From NCBI GenBank assembly GCA_963204745.1, contig CAUJHF010000041.1:1-63903 (forward strand): a DNA stretch of 63,903 nt, in the 5' to 3' direction. Of the stretch, positions 53,668-62,920 are shown in pieces. The stretch's first letter is position 1, and each line of letters begins with the position of its first letter. The stretch comes from Pseudomonadota bacterium. Lineage in GTDB: Bacteria > Pseudomonadota > Gammaproteobacteria > Steroidobacterales > GCA-2729495. The notes under the pieces are model-generated. The model was not told where the DNA came from. It did no database searches and saw nothing but the letters and a program-made list of their open reading frames with translations. The translations under genes and the position numbers were made by a program.

Positions 53668-53707
53668 ATATTGACACTCCTGCCGACAAGCCTGATATAT
53701 TGACACT
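53668..53707 (+). promoter_or_regulatory. Two direct repeats of ATATTGACACT before a MerR-like gene
   Basis: The 11-mer ATATTGACACT occurs at 53668-53678 and 53697-53707, 29 bp apart. Each contains the -35-like hexamer TTGACA; the first is followed after 17 bp by GATATA. The repeats lie between the divergent rhomboid and MerR-like genes and may be operator half-sites for that regulator. Confidence 0.45.
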
Positions 53708-53734
53708 GTATAGACTGTGCCATGGGCTTCACAG

Positions 53735-54625
53735 ATGTCAACGCAACGCAGCTACGCCCTTTCGGAACTGGTGGAACGCACCGGTTTCGACCGCCGCACC
53801 ATTGTCTATTACATCCAGTCGGGACTGTTGCCGAAGGTCGGCCGTCGCGGCCCACATACGCGCTATCCCGACGAATGCCTGTCCAGACTACTTTTTATCA
53901 AGGGAGTCAGGGAGTTACAGGCCAGCGGCCAACTGCTGACCGCAACCCTGGCGGAGATCGGCCGGGCGCTCGCCGCACTGGATACCCAAGGTATCAGGGA
54001 CGTGCTCGATCGCGGCCTGCCCAGTGCCGAAGTCGAGCGATTGTTTGCTGCGCCGGCAGCCGCTGATCCGGTCGCAGCAGAGCAGTCCGCCACTGCGCCT
54101 ATCAGCCCGGCGCCAATCGCGTCGTCGTCACTGCAGACAGAAACCTCCGCGGCGCGCAGCGAGTCGGCGGGTCCCTCATCCGGCGGCGACAAGCGCAGTT
54201 ACGGCCTGGCTGATGCTTCGATTCGGCAGCGCTTTGCCGCAGAACGCGCAGCCACTCCAGCAGCGGTTCCCATGCATGAGGACACGCATCCACGCCTGCC
54301 CGTACTTCAGCCCGTACCCGAGGCACCGCGAATATTTTCCGGCCCGCCCCGGGACAGCGGGAACACGCCCGGCGGCATGGAGGCGCCTGATGCCAGCCGC
54401 GACGAGCACACCGATCTCGGGCACCTGCTGCGCCAGCTTGAACTGCGCCCCACGCTCAATCCCAGGCGCAGCCCGCCCGGCGCGCCGGAACAATGGACTG
54501 AAATTCCGATCACCAGCCGCGTCTATCTGTCGGTGCGCGGCTTGCCGGAAGAAGACGCAGGCCTCGCCGAGGCTCTGGCCAGGCTGCTGAAGCGCGCATT
54601 GCGGAGCCGGCCATCGACCACGTGA
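53735..54625 (+). CDS. MerR-like DNA-binding protein with long variable tail
   Basis: 296 residues from ATG 53735. The first 75 residues are a MerR-type winged helix: YALSELVERTGFDRRTIVYYIQSGLLPKVGRRGPHTRYPDECLSRLLFIKGVRELQ. The rest (about 220 residues) is low-complexity, proline- and alanine-rich, with no metal-binding cysteines. It ends with ITSRVYLSVRGLPEEDAGLAEALARLLKRAL. It is not a classic metal sensor; the ligand is unknown. Its stop overlaps the next gene start as GTGA. Confidence 0.75.
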   Translation: MSTQRSYALSELVERTGFDRRTIVYYIQSGLLPKVGRRGPHTRYPDECLSRLLFIKGVRELQASGQLLTATLAEIGRALAALDTQGIRDVLDRGLPSAEVERLFAAPAAADPVAAEQSATAPISPAPIASSSLQTETSAARSESAGPSSGGDKRSYGLADASIRQRFAAERAATPAAVPMHEDTHPRLPVLQPVPEAPRIFSGPPRDSGNTPGGMEAPDASRDEHTDLGHLLRQLELRPTLNPRRSPPGAPEQWTEIPITSRVYLSVRGLPEEDAGLAEALARLLKRALRSRPSTT

Positions 54626-55428
54626 ATATCTGGCGCATCGCGCCCGGGCGCATCATCAGCATGCTGTCAGGACGCTTGCTGATCATCGTGATGGCGGTCG
54701 GCTCTGCCACGCCGGCGGCATATGCCATGCCAGTCGACGATCCCCAGCTGGCCACCCTGCGCGATGACATCGAGCACGCATGGAACCGGCGCGACATGCA
54801 GGCGATCGAAGCGGGACGGCAGACCATTCTTGAACTGGGAAGCGCCGCGGAAACCACGCCATCCCGGCACGATCTCGCCATCTATCTGGGCGCCTATATC
54901 CGGCTGCGTCAGTCGCAGCTGGTCGCCGTCCGGAAGGAGCAGGCGCGCAACTACCTTGAGGATTGCATCATCGCACTGGAAGCGCTGCTCGAACGTCGCA
55001 ACGATGATGCGGAAGCAAGGGCATTGCTCGGCTCGTGCTACGGCGCCAGCTCCCGATACCATTTCCTGGGCGCAGCGTGGCGGGGACTTGAGGCAGGCCG
55101 GCAGATCAGTGCCGCAGTCGCACAGGCACCGGACAACGCCTGGGTGGTATTCCAGGACGGTGTCAGCGATTACGAAAAACCGATGATTTTCGGTGGCAAC
55201 AAGAAGCGGGCGCTCGGCAAACTGCGACGGGCTGCGCGGCTTTTTGCCGCATCCCGTCCGCCAGGCTCAGTGCAGGCCGTCTGGGGTGAAGCCGAGACGT
55301 GGTTGTATATCGGTCGCGCACATCTGGCCATTGGTGAAACCGAAGCGGCGCACGAGGCACTGCAGACCGCGCTGGCGATGGCGCCAGACAGCCAGGATAT
55401 TCGCGAAGCGCTGCAAACCCTGCCTTAG
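54622..55428 (+). CDS. Exported TPR-like protein
   Basis: 268 residues with GTG start at 54622 overlapping the MerR-like stop by 4 bp. A signal sequence (GRLLIIVMAVGSATPAAYAMP) precedes helical repeats (YLEDCIIALEALLERRNDDAEARALLGSCYGASSRYHFLG and the C-terminal TWLYIGRAHLAIGETEAAHEALQTALAMAPDSQDI). Coupled to the MerR-like gene, so probably in one regulatory unit. Function unknown. Confidence 0.72.
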   Translation: MNIWRIAPGRIISMLSGRLLIIVMAVGSATPAAYAMPVDDPQLATLRDDIEHAWNRRDMQAIEAGRQTILELGSAAETTPSRHDLAIYLGAYIRLRQSQLVAVRKEQARNYLEDCIIALEALLERRNDDAEARALLGSCYGASSRYHFLGAAWRGLEAGRQISAAVAQAPDNAWVVFQDGVSDYEKPMIFGGNKKRALGKLRRAARLFAASRPPGSVQAVWGEAETWLYIGRAHLAIGETEAAHEALQTALAMAPDSQDIREALQTLP

Positions 55429-55553
55429 CGCCCCGTCTCTCCGGCACACCCGCCGCACCCGCTAACTAGCAGAATTACGGATACCGCACCCTACCGGCAC
55501 CACTTGTATAATTTTAAATACATTTATCCCGGTTACAGGCAGCGGTGCGGACA

Positions 55554-56453
55554 ATGGATCATCTGGCAGCAAAGATGAAAGGCCCCCTGAAGATGTTCAT
55601 GGAGCGCTTCGGGGAGTTCGTCCGGGAGGACGATTATCAGCAGTTCTTTTCCAACCGCCGCCAGAATGGTCGCGACACCTATCTGAGTTCGGACTTCCGG
55701 CGCGCAGACAAGCTCTCCTCGATCATTCTCGAGGAGTACGGGATACGCAACAAACTGCAGGGGAACGTAATCCTCGTCGTACCCGATCCGGCTTATGACG
55801 TACCGGTTTACATGTTTCAGCTCGGTGGCAACGGCAAGCAGACCATCGCACTGCTCGATATCGCGGCAACGCATCCGGATATGGACTACGGCCCGCTGAT
55901 TCCGGTCTGGGAAAAGTACCGGAAGGCCCTGAATATCGGTGAGGCGAAGATCGAGTGGGTGATGACGACCGCCTCACCGTGCCTGCTGCATTGTCAGTAT
56001 GGCGAGGTTGACACGGAACTGTTCAACGAAGCGGCTGCGGCTTATCTCGATGTCTGGATCGAGCACTACTACAAGCCGGGCCGCAAACTCGGGTCGCAGA
56101 CCGACATCGATATCGTCACCAACGCCATCTACAAGTACAAGCACGTCCTGCATGCCAACGATCCGGCCTACGGCATCTTCGAGAAATCCTGGGGCAAGCC
56201 GGTAGCCGATGCCTTCCACTACGTAGAGAGCCAGGAGCATCCGGCCCTGCCACTGTCACATGAAGCAGATCCCTATGCGCCGGTCTGGGAAAACAGGGAA
56301 CTGAACGTGATGTGGACGCTGGCTGCGCAGCAGAAGTTTGAGCAGGAACCGGCTCAGGTGCAGAAAGGACTGCGCGAAGCGCTGGAAAAGCGTGCGCGGG
56401 ATGATCGCTTCGGCATGATTACGCCGGAGATCTACGATCGGCTCCGCGGCTGA
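55554..56453 (+). CDS. Protein resembling ferredoxin-dependent bilin reductases
   Basis: 299 residues from ATG 55554; a GTG at 55545 is in frame. The order of motifs follows the PcyA/HY2 family: YLSSDFRRADKLSS (compare YQTPQFRKMHLEL), VVPDPAYDVPVYMF (FPRPEYDLPMFG), IALLDIAATHP (AAIADLSP; catalytic Asp near residue 102), TTASPCLLHCQYG, and ANDPAYGIFEKSWGKPVADAFHYVE (NDKTRRVLEKAFGVDWAENYM). No signal peptide. If correct, it would reduce a linear tetrapyrrole with ferredoxin; without experiments this is a fold-level suggestion. A -10 TATAAT is at 55507-55512. Confidence 0.5.
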   Translation: MDHLAAKMKGPLKMFMERFGEFVREDDYQQFFSNRRQNGRDTYLSSDFRRADKLSSIILEEYGIRNKLQGNVILVVPDPAYDVPVYMFQLGGNGKQTIALLDIAATHPDMDYGPLIPVWEKYRKALNIGEAKIEWVMTTASPCLLHCQYGEVDTELFNEAAAAYLDVWIEHYYKPGRKLGSQTDIDIVTNAIYKYKHVLHANDPAYGIFEKSWGKPVADAFHYVESQEHPALPLSHEADPYAPVWENRELNVMWTLAAQQKFEQEPAQVQKGLREALEKRARDDRFGMITPEIYDRLRG

Positions 56454-56468
56454 GGCCGGAAAGCACAC

Positions 56469-56496
56469 GGGGCCGGACCCGTCCGGATCCGGCCCC
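56469..56496. terminator. Hairpin between convergent genes
   Basis: GGGGCCGGA (56469-56477) pairs with TCCGGCCCC (56488-56496) around a 10-nt loop. It lies between the bilin-reductase-like gene and the convergent cytochrome c gene, so it probably serves both as terminator. Confidence 0.65.
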
Positions 56497-56522
56497 GCAT
56501 ATCAGGCTCCGGGCAAGACTCT

Positions 56523-56837
56523 TCAGCCCCCCGGCGGCAGTGCGGCGTAGTACGCACCCAGCGCGGCGAGTTCCGAGTCATTTACCGTGGCAGCAATCGC
56601 CGACATCGTCGGATCAGTGCGCTGACCAGTCTTGTAATCAAGCATGGCCTTCTCGATATAGGCAGCCTTCTGGCCAGCAAGATTCGGCCACAGCGGATTA
56701 ACGCTGATACCGTTCGGGCCATGGCAACCAGCGCAGAGATTCTTCGCCTTCTCTGCCGCATTCTGGTCCACAGCCGAAGCGCCAAGGCTCAAGCCGAGTG
56801 CAGCCACTGCCGTCGCGATGATGATTGTCGATTTCAC
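56523..56837 (-). CDS. Small exported c-type cytochrome
   Basis: 104 residues with GTG start at 56837, preceded by AAGGAG. The signal peptide ends near GASAVDQ. The haem-binding motif is CAGCH, with a distal Met ligand possible in DPTMSAIAATVND. It resembles soluble class I cytochromes such as c553 or cytochrome c4 halves. It sits 22 bp after norB, so it is likely the electron donor of the nitric oxide reductase. Confidence 0.87.
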   Translation of the reverse strand: MKSTIIIATAVAALGLSLGASAVDQNAAEKAKNLCAGCHGPNGISVNPLWPNLAGQKAAYIEKAMLDYKTGQRTDPTMSAIAATVNDSELAALGAYYAALPPGG

Positions 56838-56859
56838 GTCATTCTCCTTCAGGATTTCG

Positions 56860-58317
56860 TTAGGCAGCGTGTTCTGCAACTTCAGTGTGGAATACGGCCG
56901 GGCGCGTCTCGCGTACACCGATGGTCATGAGATCCCACACCAGCAGGAAGAAGCCCGCAAATGTCATGTAGCCGAACACCTGCCGCCACCACATACCCTG
57001 CAGGTACCAGGCATTTTGCTGCGCCTTGAAGAACCCTGACCATGTAGCACCTTCAAGCGCGCGCTCGATAAACACCTGGTCGTAGCCGGACACCAGCAGC
57101 GCCATGACCATGCCAAGCACACCGCCGTTGAGCAGGCCGAGCGACCACTTCCACTTCCAGCCGTTATCGACCAGTCCGGCACCGAAGTTCACATTACCGC
57201 GCCACTTCTGCGCAGCGAGGTAGAACACCGCGATGTTCATCGTCGCGTAGGCACCGAAGAAGGCAAAGTGTCCGTGCGATGCAGACCACTGCGTACCGTG
57301 GGTATAGACGTTTACCTGCGGCAGCGTATGCATGAAGCCCCACACACCGGCACCGAAGAAGTTGCCGAAGGCATGGGCGATCAGCCAGGCAAGTGCCGGA
57401 TGATTCGGACTCTTGAAGCGATGTACACCGGAGTCATAGACCGCATGCACGACCATCGCCACCAGCGGTACCGGTTCAAGTGCCGAGAAGAAGCCGCCAA
57501 CCGTGAGCCAGTACTCGGGCGTGCCGATCCAGAAGTAGTGATGGCCGAGACCGAGAATACCGGAGCCAAGCATCAGCGCGACTTCGATATACAGCCAGGT
57601 GGTCACGATCTGCCTGCGGGCACCGAGGGTCTTGATCAGACCCCAGGCCATGATGCAGCCGACCAGCACTTCCCAGGTCGCCTCCACCCAGAGATGGATG
57701 ACCCACCACCACCAGAACTGGTCCATGGACAGGTTGGGGGTATAGAACATGCCGGTGAGGTACATGCCGGCAACCGCAACCAGATCCAGCACCAGCACGC
57801 CACCGATTCCGGTCCAGCGGCCCTTGGTGAAGGTAGCAGCCACGTTGTAGAAGAAGATCAGCACGCAGACCACGATGCCGACGTCCGCCCAGCGCGGGGC
57901 TTCGATGTACTCACGGCCCTCGTTGATCCACCAGATGCTCTCGATGGTGCCCGGGCCTGTCTGTACGACGAGGTACACCACCACCACGATTGCGACCGCG
58001 ATGGTAAACAACCAGAAAGCAAGGTTGCCCAGCTTCAGGCCGACAATCTCGGTACCGGACTCATCCTCAATCAGCCAGTAGATGCTGCCGATAAAGCCAA
58101 ACAGCATCCAGACGACCATGGCATTGATGTGAACCATGCGGTTGACGCTGAAGTCCACGATGCCATAGAGAAAATCCGGCTGCAGATACTGGAAACCCGC
58201 CAGCAATCCGAACAGGATCTGCGCACCGAAAAGGACGATGGCAACTACAAAATACTTGACGGCAAGCCGCTGACCCCCGTCGAGAGCAGCGCTGCCTGTG
58301 AGCTTGGCGGTATTCAT
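56860..58317 (-). CDS. norB: Nitric oxide reductase large subunit
   Basis: 485 residues from ATG 58317. Twelve predicted membrane helices carry haem/FeB ligands: VNRMVHINAMVVWMLFG, HLWVEATWEVLVGC (FeB His and Glu), HHYFWIG, and THGTQWSASHGHFAFFGAYATMN (two haem-binding His). It reduces two NO to N2O with electrons from NorC. ATG 58317 overlaps the norC stop as ATGA. No norD or norQ maturation genes are adjacent; a small cytochrome and a membrane protein are instead. Confidence 0.93.
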   Translation of the reverse strand: MNTAKLTGSAALDGGQRLAVKYFVVAIVLFGAQILFGLLAGFQYLQPDFLYGIVDFSVNRMVHINAMVVWMLFGFIGSIYWLIEDESGTEIVGLKLGNLAFWLFTIAVAIVVVVYLVVQTGPGTIESIWWINEGREYIEAPRWADVGIVVCVLIFFYNVAATFTKGRWTGIGGVLVLDLVAVAGMYLTGMFYTPNLSMDQFWWWWVIHLWVEATWEVLVGCIMAWGLIKTLGARRQIVTTWLYIEVALMLGSGILGLGHHYFWIGTPEYWLTVGGFFSALEPVPLVAMVVHAVYDSGVHRFKSPNHPALAWLIAHAFGNFFGAGVWGFMHTLPQVNVYTHGTQWSASHGHFAFFGAYATMNIAVFYLAAQKWRGNVNFGAGLVDNGWKWKWSLGLLNGGVLGMVMALLVSGYDQVFIERALEGATWSGFFKAQQNAWYLQGMWWRQVFGYMTFAGFFLLVWDLMTIGVRETRPAVFHTEVAEHAA

Positions 58318-58916
58318 CGATCGCCCTCCTGCGCAATGGGCGTAAAGTTCCGTGGGAAACCGGTGGTGTCGATGGCAGAGGTCCATTTCAGGAACGCCAC
58401 GACTGCCTTGGCCTCATCTTCGGTGAGATGGAGGTTCGGCATACGCCGCTTGCCGCCGAAGCCGCGGGCATTGGTGGTTGGATCCATCAGGAACTTGACC
58501 ATCAGGTACTCGCGAGCGCTTTCACCGGCCCATGCGGGATCCAGCCATGCCTTGGTGAGATCAGGCGCGTAGTAGGCACCGTTGCCGAGAATCGTATGGC
58601 AGCTGGCGCAATTTCTGGCCTGCAGGGTCAACTTGCCATGGCTCACCATCGCCTCGGCTTCTTCTGGCGACAGCATCTTGCCGAACAGTGGGGCATCCGC
58701 ACCGATGACCGGTTCCTGGAACCCGCGCGCCGTGGACATACGGTAATAGATACGCTTGTTGATCACCTCGTAGGCCGGAACACGAGAGTGCCCGGCGGTG
58801 ATTGCAGCAACCGTATCGAAGGTCAGCACGACAAGGACCACGGCCATGCCAGCGGTCACCCAGATCGCCGTCTTGCGCCAAAAGTCCTCGCTCGCCCACC
58901 AGGGCACATTGCTCAT
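58314..58916 (-). CDS. norC: Nitric oxide reductase cytochrome c subunit
   Basis: 200 residues with ribosome-binding site AAGGAG upstream. One N-terminal membrane helix (AIWVTAGMAVVLVVLTF) anchors a periplasmic domain with a single CASCH haem motif (LQARNCASCHTILGNGAYYAPDLTKAW). Electrons pass from it to NorB. It precedes norB with a 4-bp overlap and follows a small membrane protein gene. Confidence 0.93.
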   Translation of the reverse strand: MSNVPWWASEDFWRKTAIWVTAGMAVVLVVLTFDTVAAITAGHSRVPAYEVINKRIYYRMSTARGFQEPVIGADAPLFGKMLSPEEAEAMVSHGKLTLQARNCASCHTILGNGAYYAPDLTKAWLDPAWAGESAREYLMVKFLMDPTTNARGFGGKRRMPNLHLTEDEAKAVVAFLKWTSAIDTTGFPRNFTPIAQEGDR

Positions 58917-58969
58917 GATATTGCTCTCCTTCCGGCCGCAGGGCCATTAGATACGAAACTCATTGCTTC

Positions 58970-59302
58970 TTATTCGTGGGTTGCTGCCGTCAGCCGCCAG
59001 ATCATGCGCGGGGCAACGAAATAGGCAACCAGCAGCAGCACCATCAGCACGTTCCAGATACCTTCAAGGTGCAGCGAAGTGGACAACACATAGACGGTAC
59101 CGATCAGCAAGGCGAAGCATACGTAGGCAACCTGCATCAGGATTTGACTGCGGAACAGGCGCCCAAATGCAAAACAGGCGGCATAAACAGCACCGAAAAC
59201 CACAACAAGGGCGCCGGCAATAACGGCAAGGAGGAAAGCGTCCAGCCCCTCTGGTCCCATTGGTGCCATAACGTTCAGTCCCTCGGGTCCCAGTGCCCCC
59301 AT
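58970..59302 (-). CDS. Small membrane protein in the nor operon
   Basis: 110 residues with three hydrophobic segments (DAFLLAVIAGALVVVFGAVYAAC, QILMQVAYVCFALLIGTVYVL, IWNVLMVLLLVAYFVAPRMIW). Met1, Met12 and Met15 are all possible starts. Position directly before norC suggests a role in assembly or stability of the reductase. I do not recognise a named family. No FNR or NorR site could be identified with confidence in the 115 bp upstream. Confidence 0.65.
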   Translation of the reverse strand: MGALGPEGLNVMAPMGPEGLDAFLLAVIAGALVVVFGAVYAACFAFGRLFRSQILMQVAYVCFALLIGTVYVLSTSLHLEGIWNVLMVLLLVAYFVAPRMIWRLTAATHE

Positions 59303-59417
59303 AATCAGTTCCCCTTAAACGAGCCCGATGTGCCAGTCGCCTCATTCTACGTAACCAGGGAAGCGAATCTAGTTTATAGAAGGACTATTTCCCATAAGGG
59401 TTAGCCGCAATCCGGGG

Positions 59418-60140
59418 CTAAACAAGCGTATGAAAGACCTTCTGTACGTCTTCGTCCTGCTCAAGCTTGTCAATGAACTCGAGCACTTCGCGGGCCTGTT
59501 CTTCGGGCAGCTCGGTGGGCGTGGTGCAGATGTATTCCTGCTCGGCGGACAGCGGCACGAGATGACGGTCTTCGAGGCCCTTCTGCAGCTGGCCGAAATC
59601 CGGAAAATTGCAGCGGATCACCAGTTGCGGCTCGTCCTTCTCGCCACTGCCCTCACCCATCTCGTCGAGTCCGTGGTCGATCAGGTACAGCTCGAGATCG
59701 TCCTGATCGATGCCGGCCGGATCCAGCCGGAACACCCCCATGCGCCGGAACATGAAGCTCACGCTGCCGGAGGTGCCGAGGTTGCCGCCGTTCTTGTTGA
59801 ATACGTTGCGGATATTGCCGACCGTGCGCGTCGGATTGTCGGTTGCGGTCTGTACCAGTACCGCCACGCCGTGCGGCGCATAGCCCTCATAGATGACTTC
59901 TTCGTAGTTGGTGACGTCCTTGCTGGTCGCGCGCTTGATCGCGCTCTCGACCTTGTCCTTCGGCATATTGACTGCCCGGGCATTCTGGATCACCCGACGC
60001 AGCGCCGGATTGTTGTCCGGTTCCGGTCCGCCATTGCGCACGGCGATAGTGATGTCCTTGCCGATCCGCGTAAACTGCTTCGCCATGCGGTTCCAGCGGG
60101 CGAACATCACGTGTTTTCTGGTTTCAAATATGCGTCCCAT
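59418..60140 (-). CDS. yebC: YebC/PmpR-family protein
   Basis: 240 residues, the usual family length. The N-terminus [70 protein letters not shown] and [48 protein letters not shown] are characteristic. YebC proteins act in translation of proline-rich stretches, and some bind DNA. It is divergent from rlmJ. Confidence 0.96.
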   Translation of the reverse strand: MGRIFETRKHVMFARWNRMAKQFTRIGKDITIAVRNGGPEPDNNPALRRVIQNARAVNMPKDKVESAIKRATSKDVTNYEEVIYEGYAPHGVAVLVQTATDNPTRTVGNIRNVFNKNGGNLGTSGSVSFMFRRMGVFRLDPAGIDQDDLELYLIDHGLDEMGEGSGEKDEPQLVIRCNFPDFGQLQKGLEDRHLVPLSAEQEYICTTPTELPEEQAREVLEFIDKLEQDEDVQKVFHTLV

Positions 60141-60160
60141 GCACTAATTGTGGCAGAGGC

Positions 60161-61003
60161 ATGCTGAGCTACCAACATGAATATCACTGCGGCAACCATG
60201 CCGATGTCCTGAAGCATTCGATTCTGGCGCTGACGATCCGGGCCCTGCAGCGCAAGGACAAGCCACTGCGTGTCATCGATGCCCACGCCGGCTCGGGGAT
60301 CTACGATCTGGGCAGCGCAGAGGCGCAGCGCAATGCCGAGTTCCGGACCGGCATCAGCCGCGTATTGGCAGCTGCGTCGCCGCCACTGGAACTGGAGGCC
60401 TATCTGGCCGCGGTTCGCGCCATGAACCCGGATGCAAATACACTCCGCCGTTATCCCGGCTCACCGCAGATTGCCTGCCATCTGCTGCGGCCACAGGATC
60501 ACCTTGAACTGCTGGAACTCCATCCGCAGGCACTCTCGCTCCTGCGCCGCAGTTTCGGCCATGACGCACGGGTGCATATTCACGACCGGGACAGCTACGA
60601 GGGGCTGCCAGGGCTGGTGCCACCACCGGAGCGGCGTGGACTGGTGCTCTTGGATCCTTCCTACGAAGTCAGACAGGAACGGGCGGCGGTCCTCGACACC
60701 CTGTCAGCCGGTCATGCGCGCTGGCCCGGTGGCACATGGCTGGTCTGGTATCCGCTGCTGCGTGACCCGAAGGCCGCACGCCTGCCGGCGAAACTGGCCG
60801 CCACCGGGATACGCAAGATCTTTCGCACCGAACTGCAGGTGGAATCCGAGGGTCATATGGGCCTCCGCGGCTCGGGAATGCTGATCATCAACCCGCCGTA
60901 CGGACTGGATACCGCACTCGGGAACCTGCTCCCGTGGCTCTGGGAACATCTGGCCAACGATGGCCGCGGCAGCTGGGTCGCTGAATGGCTGGTCGGTGAA
61001 TAG
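60161..61003 (+). CDS. rlmJ: 23S rRNA adenine-2030 N6-methyltransferase
   Basis: 280 residues. The family N-terminus is MLSYQHEYHCGNHADVLKHSILALTIRALQRKDKPLRVIDAHAGSGIYDL, with the SAM site DAHAGSGIYDL; the methyltransferase motif LVLLDPSYEV and MLIINPPYGLDTAL follow. It methylates A2030 of 23S rRNA. It stands alone between yebC and a convergent gene. Confidence 0.96.
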   Translation: MLSYQHEYHCGNHADVLKHSILALTIRALQRKDKPLRVIDAHAGSGIYDLGSAEAQRNAEFRTGISRVLAAASPPLELEAYLAAVRAMNPDANTLRRYPGSPQIACHLLRPQDHLELLELHPQALSLLRRSFGHDARVHIHDRDSYEGLPGLVPPPERRGLVLLDPSYEVRQERAAVLDTLSAGHARWPGGTWLVWYPLLRDPKAARLPAKLAATGIRKIFRTELQVESEGHMGLRGSGMLIINPPYGLDTALGNLLPWLWEHLANDGRGSWVAEWLVGE

Positions 61004-61039
61004 CCGGTCCCTGCGGATGGATTCTCCGCACGGACCGGC
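61003..61039. terminator. Hairpin after rlmJ
   Basis: GCCGGTCC (61003-61010) pairs with GGACCGGC (61032-61039), and the inner TGCGGA (61012-61017) with TCCGCA (61025-61030), leaving one mismatch and a 7-nt loop. It begins in the stop codon region of rlmJ and lies between convergent genes. Confidence 0.65.
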
Positions 61040-61068
61040 CCTGTCGTCGGGCAGACCGGAGGTATCAG

Positions 61069-61812
61069 TTACTTCGCCTTGCGGCTCTTGAGCCAGGCTT
61101 CGGTCGCATCGGCGCCGCCGATGTGCTTGCCGTTGATGAAGACCTGCGGCACGGAAGTTGAACCCGCTACCGCGCGCAGCGTGGTGTCTGTGTACTCCTT
61201 GTTGAGCACCAGTTCCTCGAAGCGGATGCCGGCACTCGTCAGGGCAGTCTTCACGCGTACACAGTGCGGGCAACCCTTGCGGGAAAACAAGGTGACATCC
61301 AAAGGCTTTTCTGCATTTGGCGCCAGATAGCTGAGCATCGTATCGGCATCCGATACCTTGAAGGGATCACCCGGCTCCTGCGGCTCGATGAACATCTTTT
61401 CGATGATGCCGTTACGCACCAGCATGGAATAACGCCAGGAGCGACGACCGAAGCCGATGGCATCCTTGTTGACCAGCAGGCCCATCTTCTCCGTGAACTC
61501 GCCGTTGCCGTCCGGAATGAAGGTGATGTCCCCGGCATGCTGGTCTTCCTGCCACTCGTTCATCACGAAGGCATCATTGACCGACATGCAGATGATCTCG
61601 TCCACGCCTGCCTTGCGGAAAGCCGGGGCAAACTGGTTGTAGCGCGGCACATGCGTTGAAGAGCAGGTTGGCGTAAAGGCACCGGGCAACGAAAACACGA
61701 CCACCGTCCGGTTGGCGAAAATTTCCTTGCTGGTGCGGTCTGCCCATTCAGCCCCTTGCCGGGTATGAAAGGTGACCTCGGGAACGGGTTGGCCTTCACG
61801 ATTGGCAGTCAT
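61069..61812 (-). CDS. Peroxiredoxin-glutaredoxin fusion (hybrid Prx5)
   Basis: 247 residues from ATG 61812. The N-terminal peroxiredoxin domain has the peroxidatic Cys in [17 protein letters not shown]. The C-terminal glutaredoxin domain (about residues 175-247) has [14 protein letters not shown] and the substrate loop [19 protein letters not shown]. Such fusions reduce hydroperoxides using glutathione in one polypeptide. The start at 61854 is disfavoured. Confidence 0.95.
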   Translation of the reverse strand: MTANREGQPVPEVTFHTRQGAEWADRTSKEIFANRTVVVFSLPGAFTPTCSSTHVPRYNQFAPAFRKAGVDEIICMSVNDAFVMNEWQEDQHAGDITFIPDGNGEFTEKMGLLVNKDAIGFGRRSWRYSMLVRNGIIEKMFIEPQEPGDPFKVSDADTMLSYLAPNAEKPLDVTLFSRKGCPHCVRVKTALTSAGIRFEELVLNKEYTDTTLRAVAGSTSVPQVFINGKHIGGADATEAWLKSRKAK

Positions 61813-61876
61813 GGTCGAACTCCTGTCGGGTGCTGTTGCGGCTTGATGCCTCACCGCACATCTTAAAGCAGGATCA

Positions 61877-61906
61877 GCACGAAGCGGGGGGAAACGCGCT
61901 TCGTGC
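61877..61906 (-). terminator. Hairpin after the ferredoxin-membrane protein operon
   Basis: GCACGAAGCG (61877-61886) pairs perfectly with CGCTTCGTGC (61897-61906) around a 10-nt loop. It follows the minus-strand membrane protein gene ending at 61970 and precedes the peroxiredoxin gene. Confidence 0.6.
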
Positions 61907-61969
61907 CGACCCTGCCAACCCCAACTCGAGCCAAGGGGAAATCCGGCCAGGAAAATCCGGCCTCAGGTC

Positions 61970-62920
61970 TCAGGACATGGTCTTCGCCAGCTGCTCCCGC
62001 GACAGTTCGGCCTTCTTGTGCGCAGGCACGCGCACGGCAAGCCAGGCACCGATTGCCATTGCGACGGCGATCATCGCCAGTATCGGACCGAACTTGGGCA
62101 GATCGACCCAGATATCGGTATACAAATGCCAGCGTCCGGCAATCTCGTAACTGCTGTAGGAGATGATCGCAGTCGGAATGCTGTAACGGATGGCCGTGGT
62201 GACCTTCCACATCTTGATCAGGCGCATGAACAGGAAGATTGCCCAGATGGTATTCAGGAAGAAGAGTACGAAGGTCACCGGGTGATGATCACCGAGAATG
62301 CTTTCATCGTAGATGAACAGCAGGGCCAGGTAGCAGAACCAGGTGACGTAGACCGTCTCAAGCGCGGTGATGGCGGCAAAATTCCGCTCGTAACCACGAC
62401 TCGGCTTGCCGGTGCGCAGCTTCAGGTTGCGCTGGAACCAGATGAACATGTTGCACTTGGTTTCCTTGTTGAGCATGAAGTAGGCCAGCGTCGACAAAAG
62501 AATGCCCACCGAAGACATCATCACCAGGTACTCGGCCTTGGTCGCGATTTCGCCTGCCACGCGCGGATCCATGAGGTCCGGCACGTTCAGCACGTTGGCG
62601 CTCCAGACGAAGGAGAATTCGACCCATCCGCTCCACAGCAGCGACCCGGCCCAGAATCCATACCAGGTACCGGCAACTTCTCCGGGGTGTTTCATGCCGA
62701 TGTACAGCAAGACTGCACCGACAGCACCGAGCACGAACGCAGACTGATACACGTACTGCTCGCCGAAGAAGCTTTCCATGCCGACCATCAGCGTGTGACC
62801 GAGGCCCTGCACGAGGAACACGACAACAAACGCCAACAGGCCGACGAATGGCGGCCGGTAGAGCAGATTCAGCAAGGGGTTCTGCGGACGGGCTTCGGTA
62901 TTGATCTTTACATCACTCAT
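61970..62920 (-). CDS. Multi-pass membrane protein of unknown function, coupled to ferredoxin
   Basis: 316 residues from ATG 62920 (GGAGAAAG upstream). About eight hydrophobic segments are seen, with conserved-looking charged and aromatic residues inside them ([48 protein letters not shown]). It overlaps the fdxA stop as ATGA, so ferredoxin and this protein are made together. It could be an oxidoreductase membrane partner for the ferredoxin, but I do not recognise the family. Confidence 0.7.
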   Translation of the reverse strand: MSDVKINTEARPQNPLLNLLYRPPFVGLLAFVVVFLVQGLGHTLMVGMESFFGEQYVYQSAFVLGAVGAVLLYIGMKHPGEVAGTWYGFWAGSLLWSGWVEFSFVWSANVLNVPDLMDPRVAGEIATKAEYLVMMSSVGILLSTLAYFMLNKETKCNMFIWFQRNLKLRTGKPSRGYERNFAAITALETVYVTWFCYLALLFIYDESILGDHHPVTFVLFFLNTIWAIFLFMRLIKMWKVTTAIRYSIPTAIISYSSYEIAGRWHLYTDIWVDLPKFGPILAMIAVAMAIGAWLAVRVPAHKKAELSREQLAKTMS

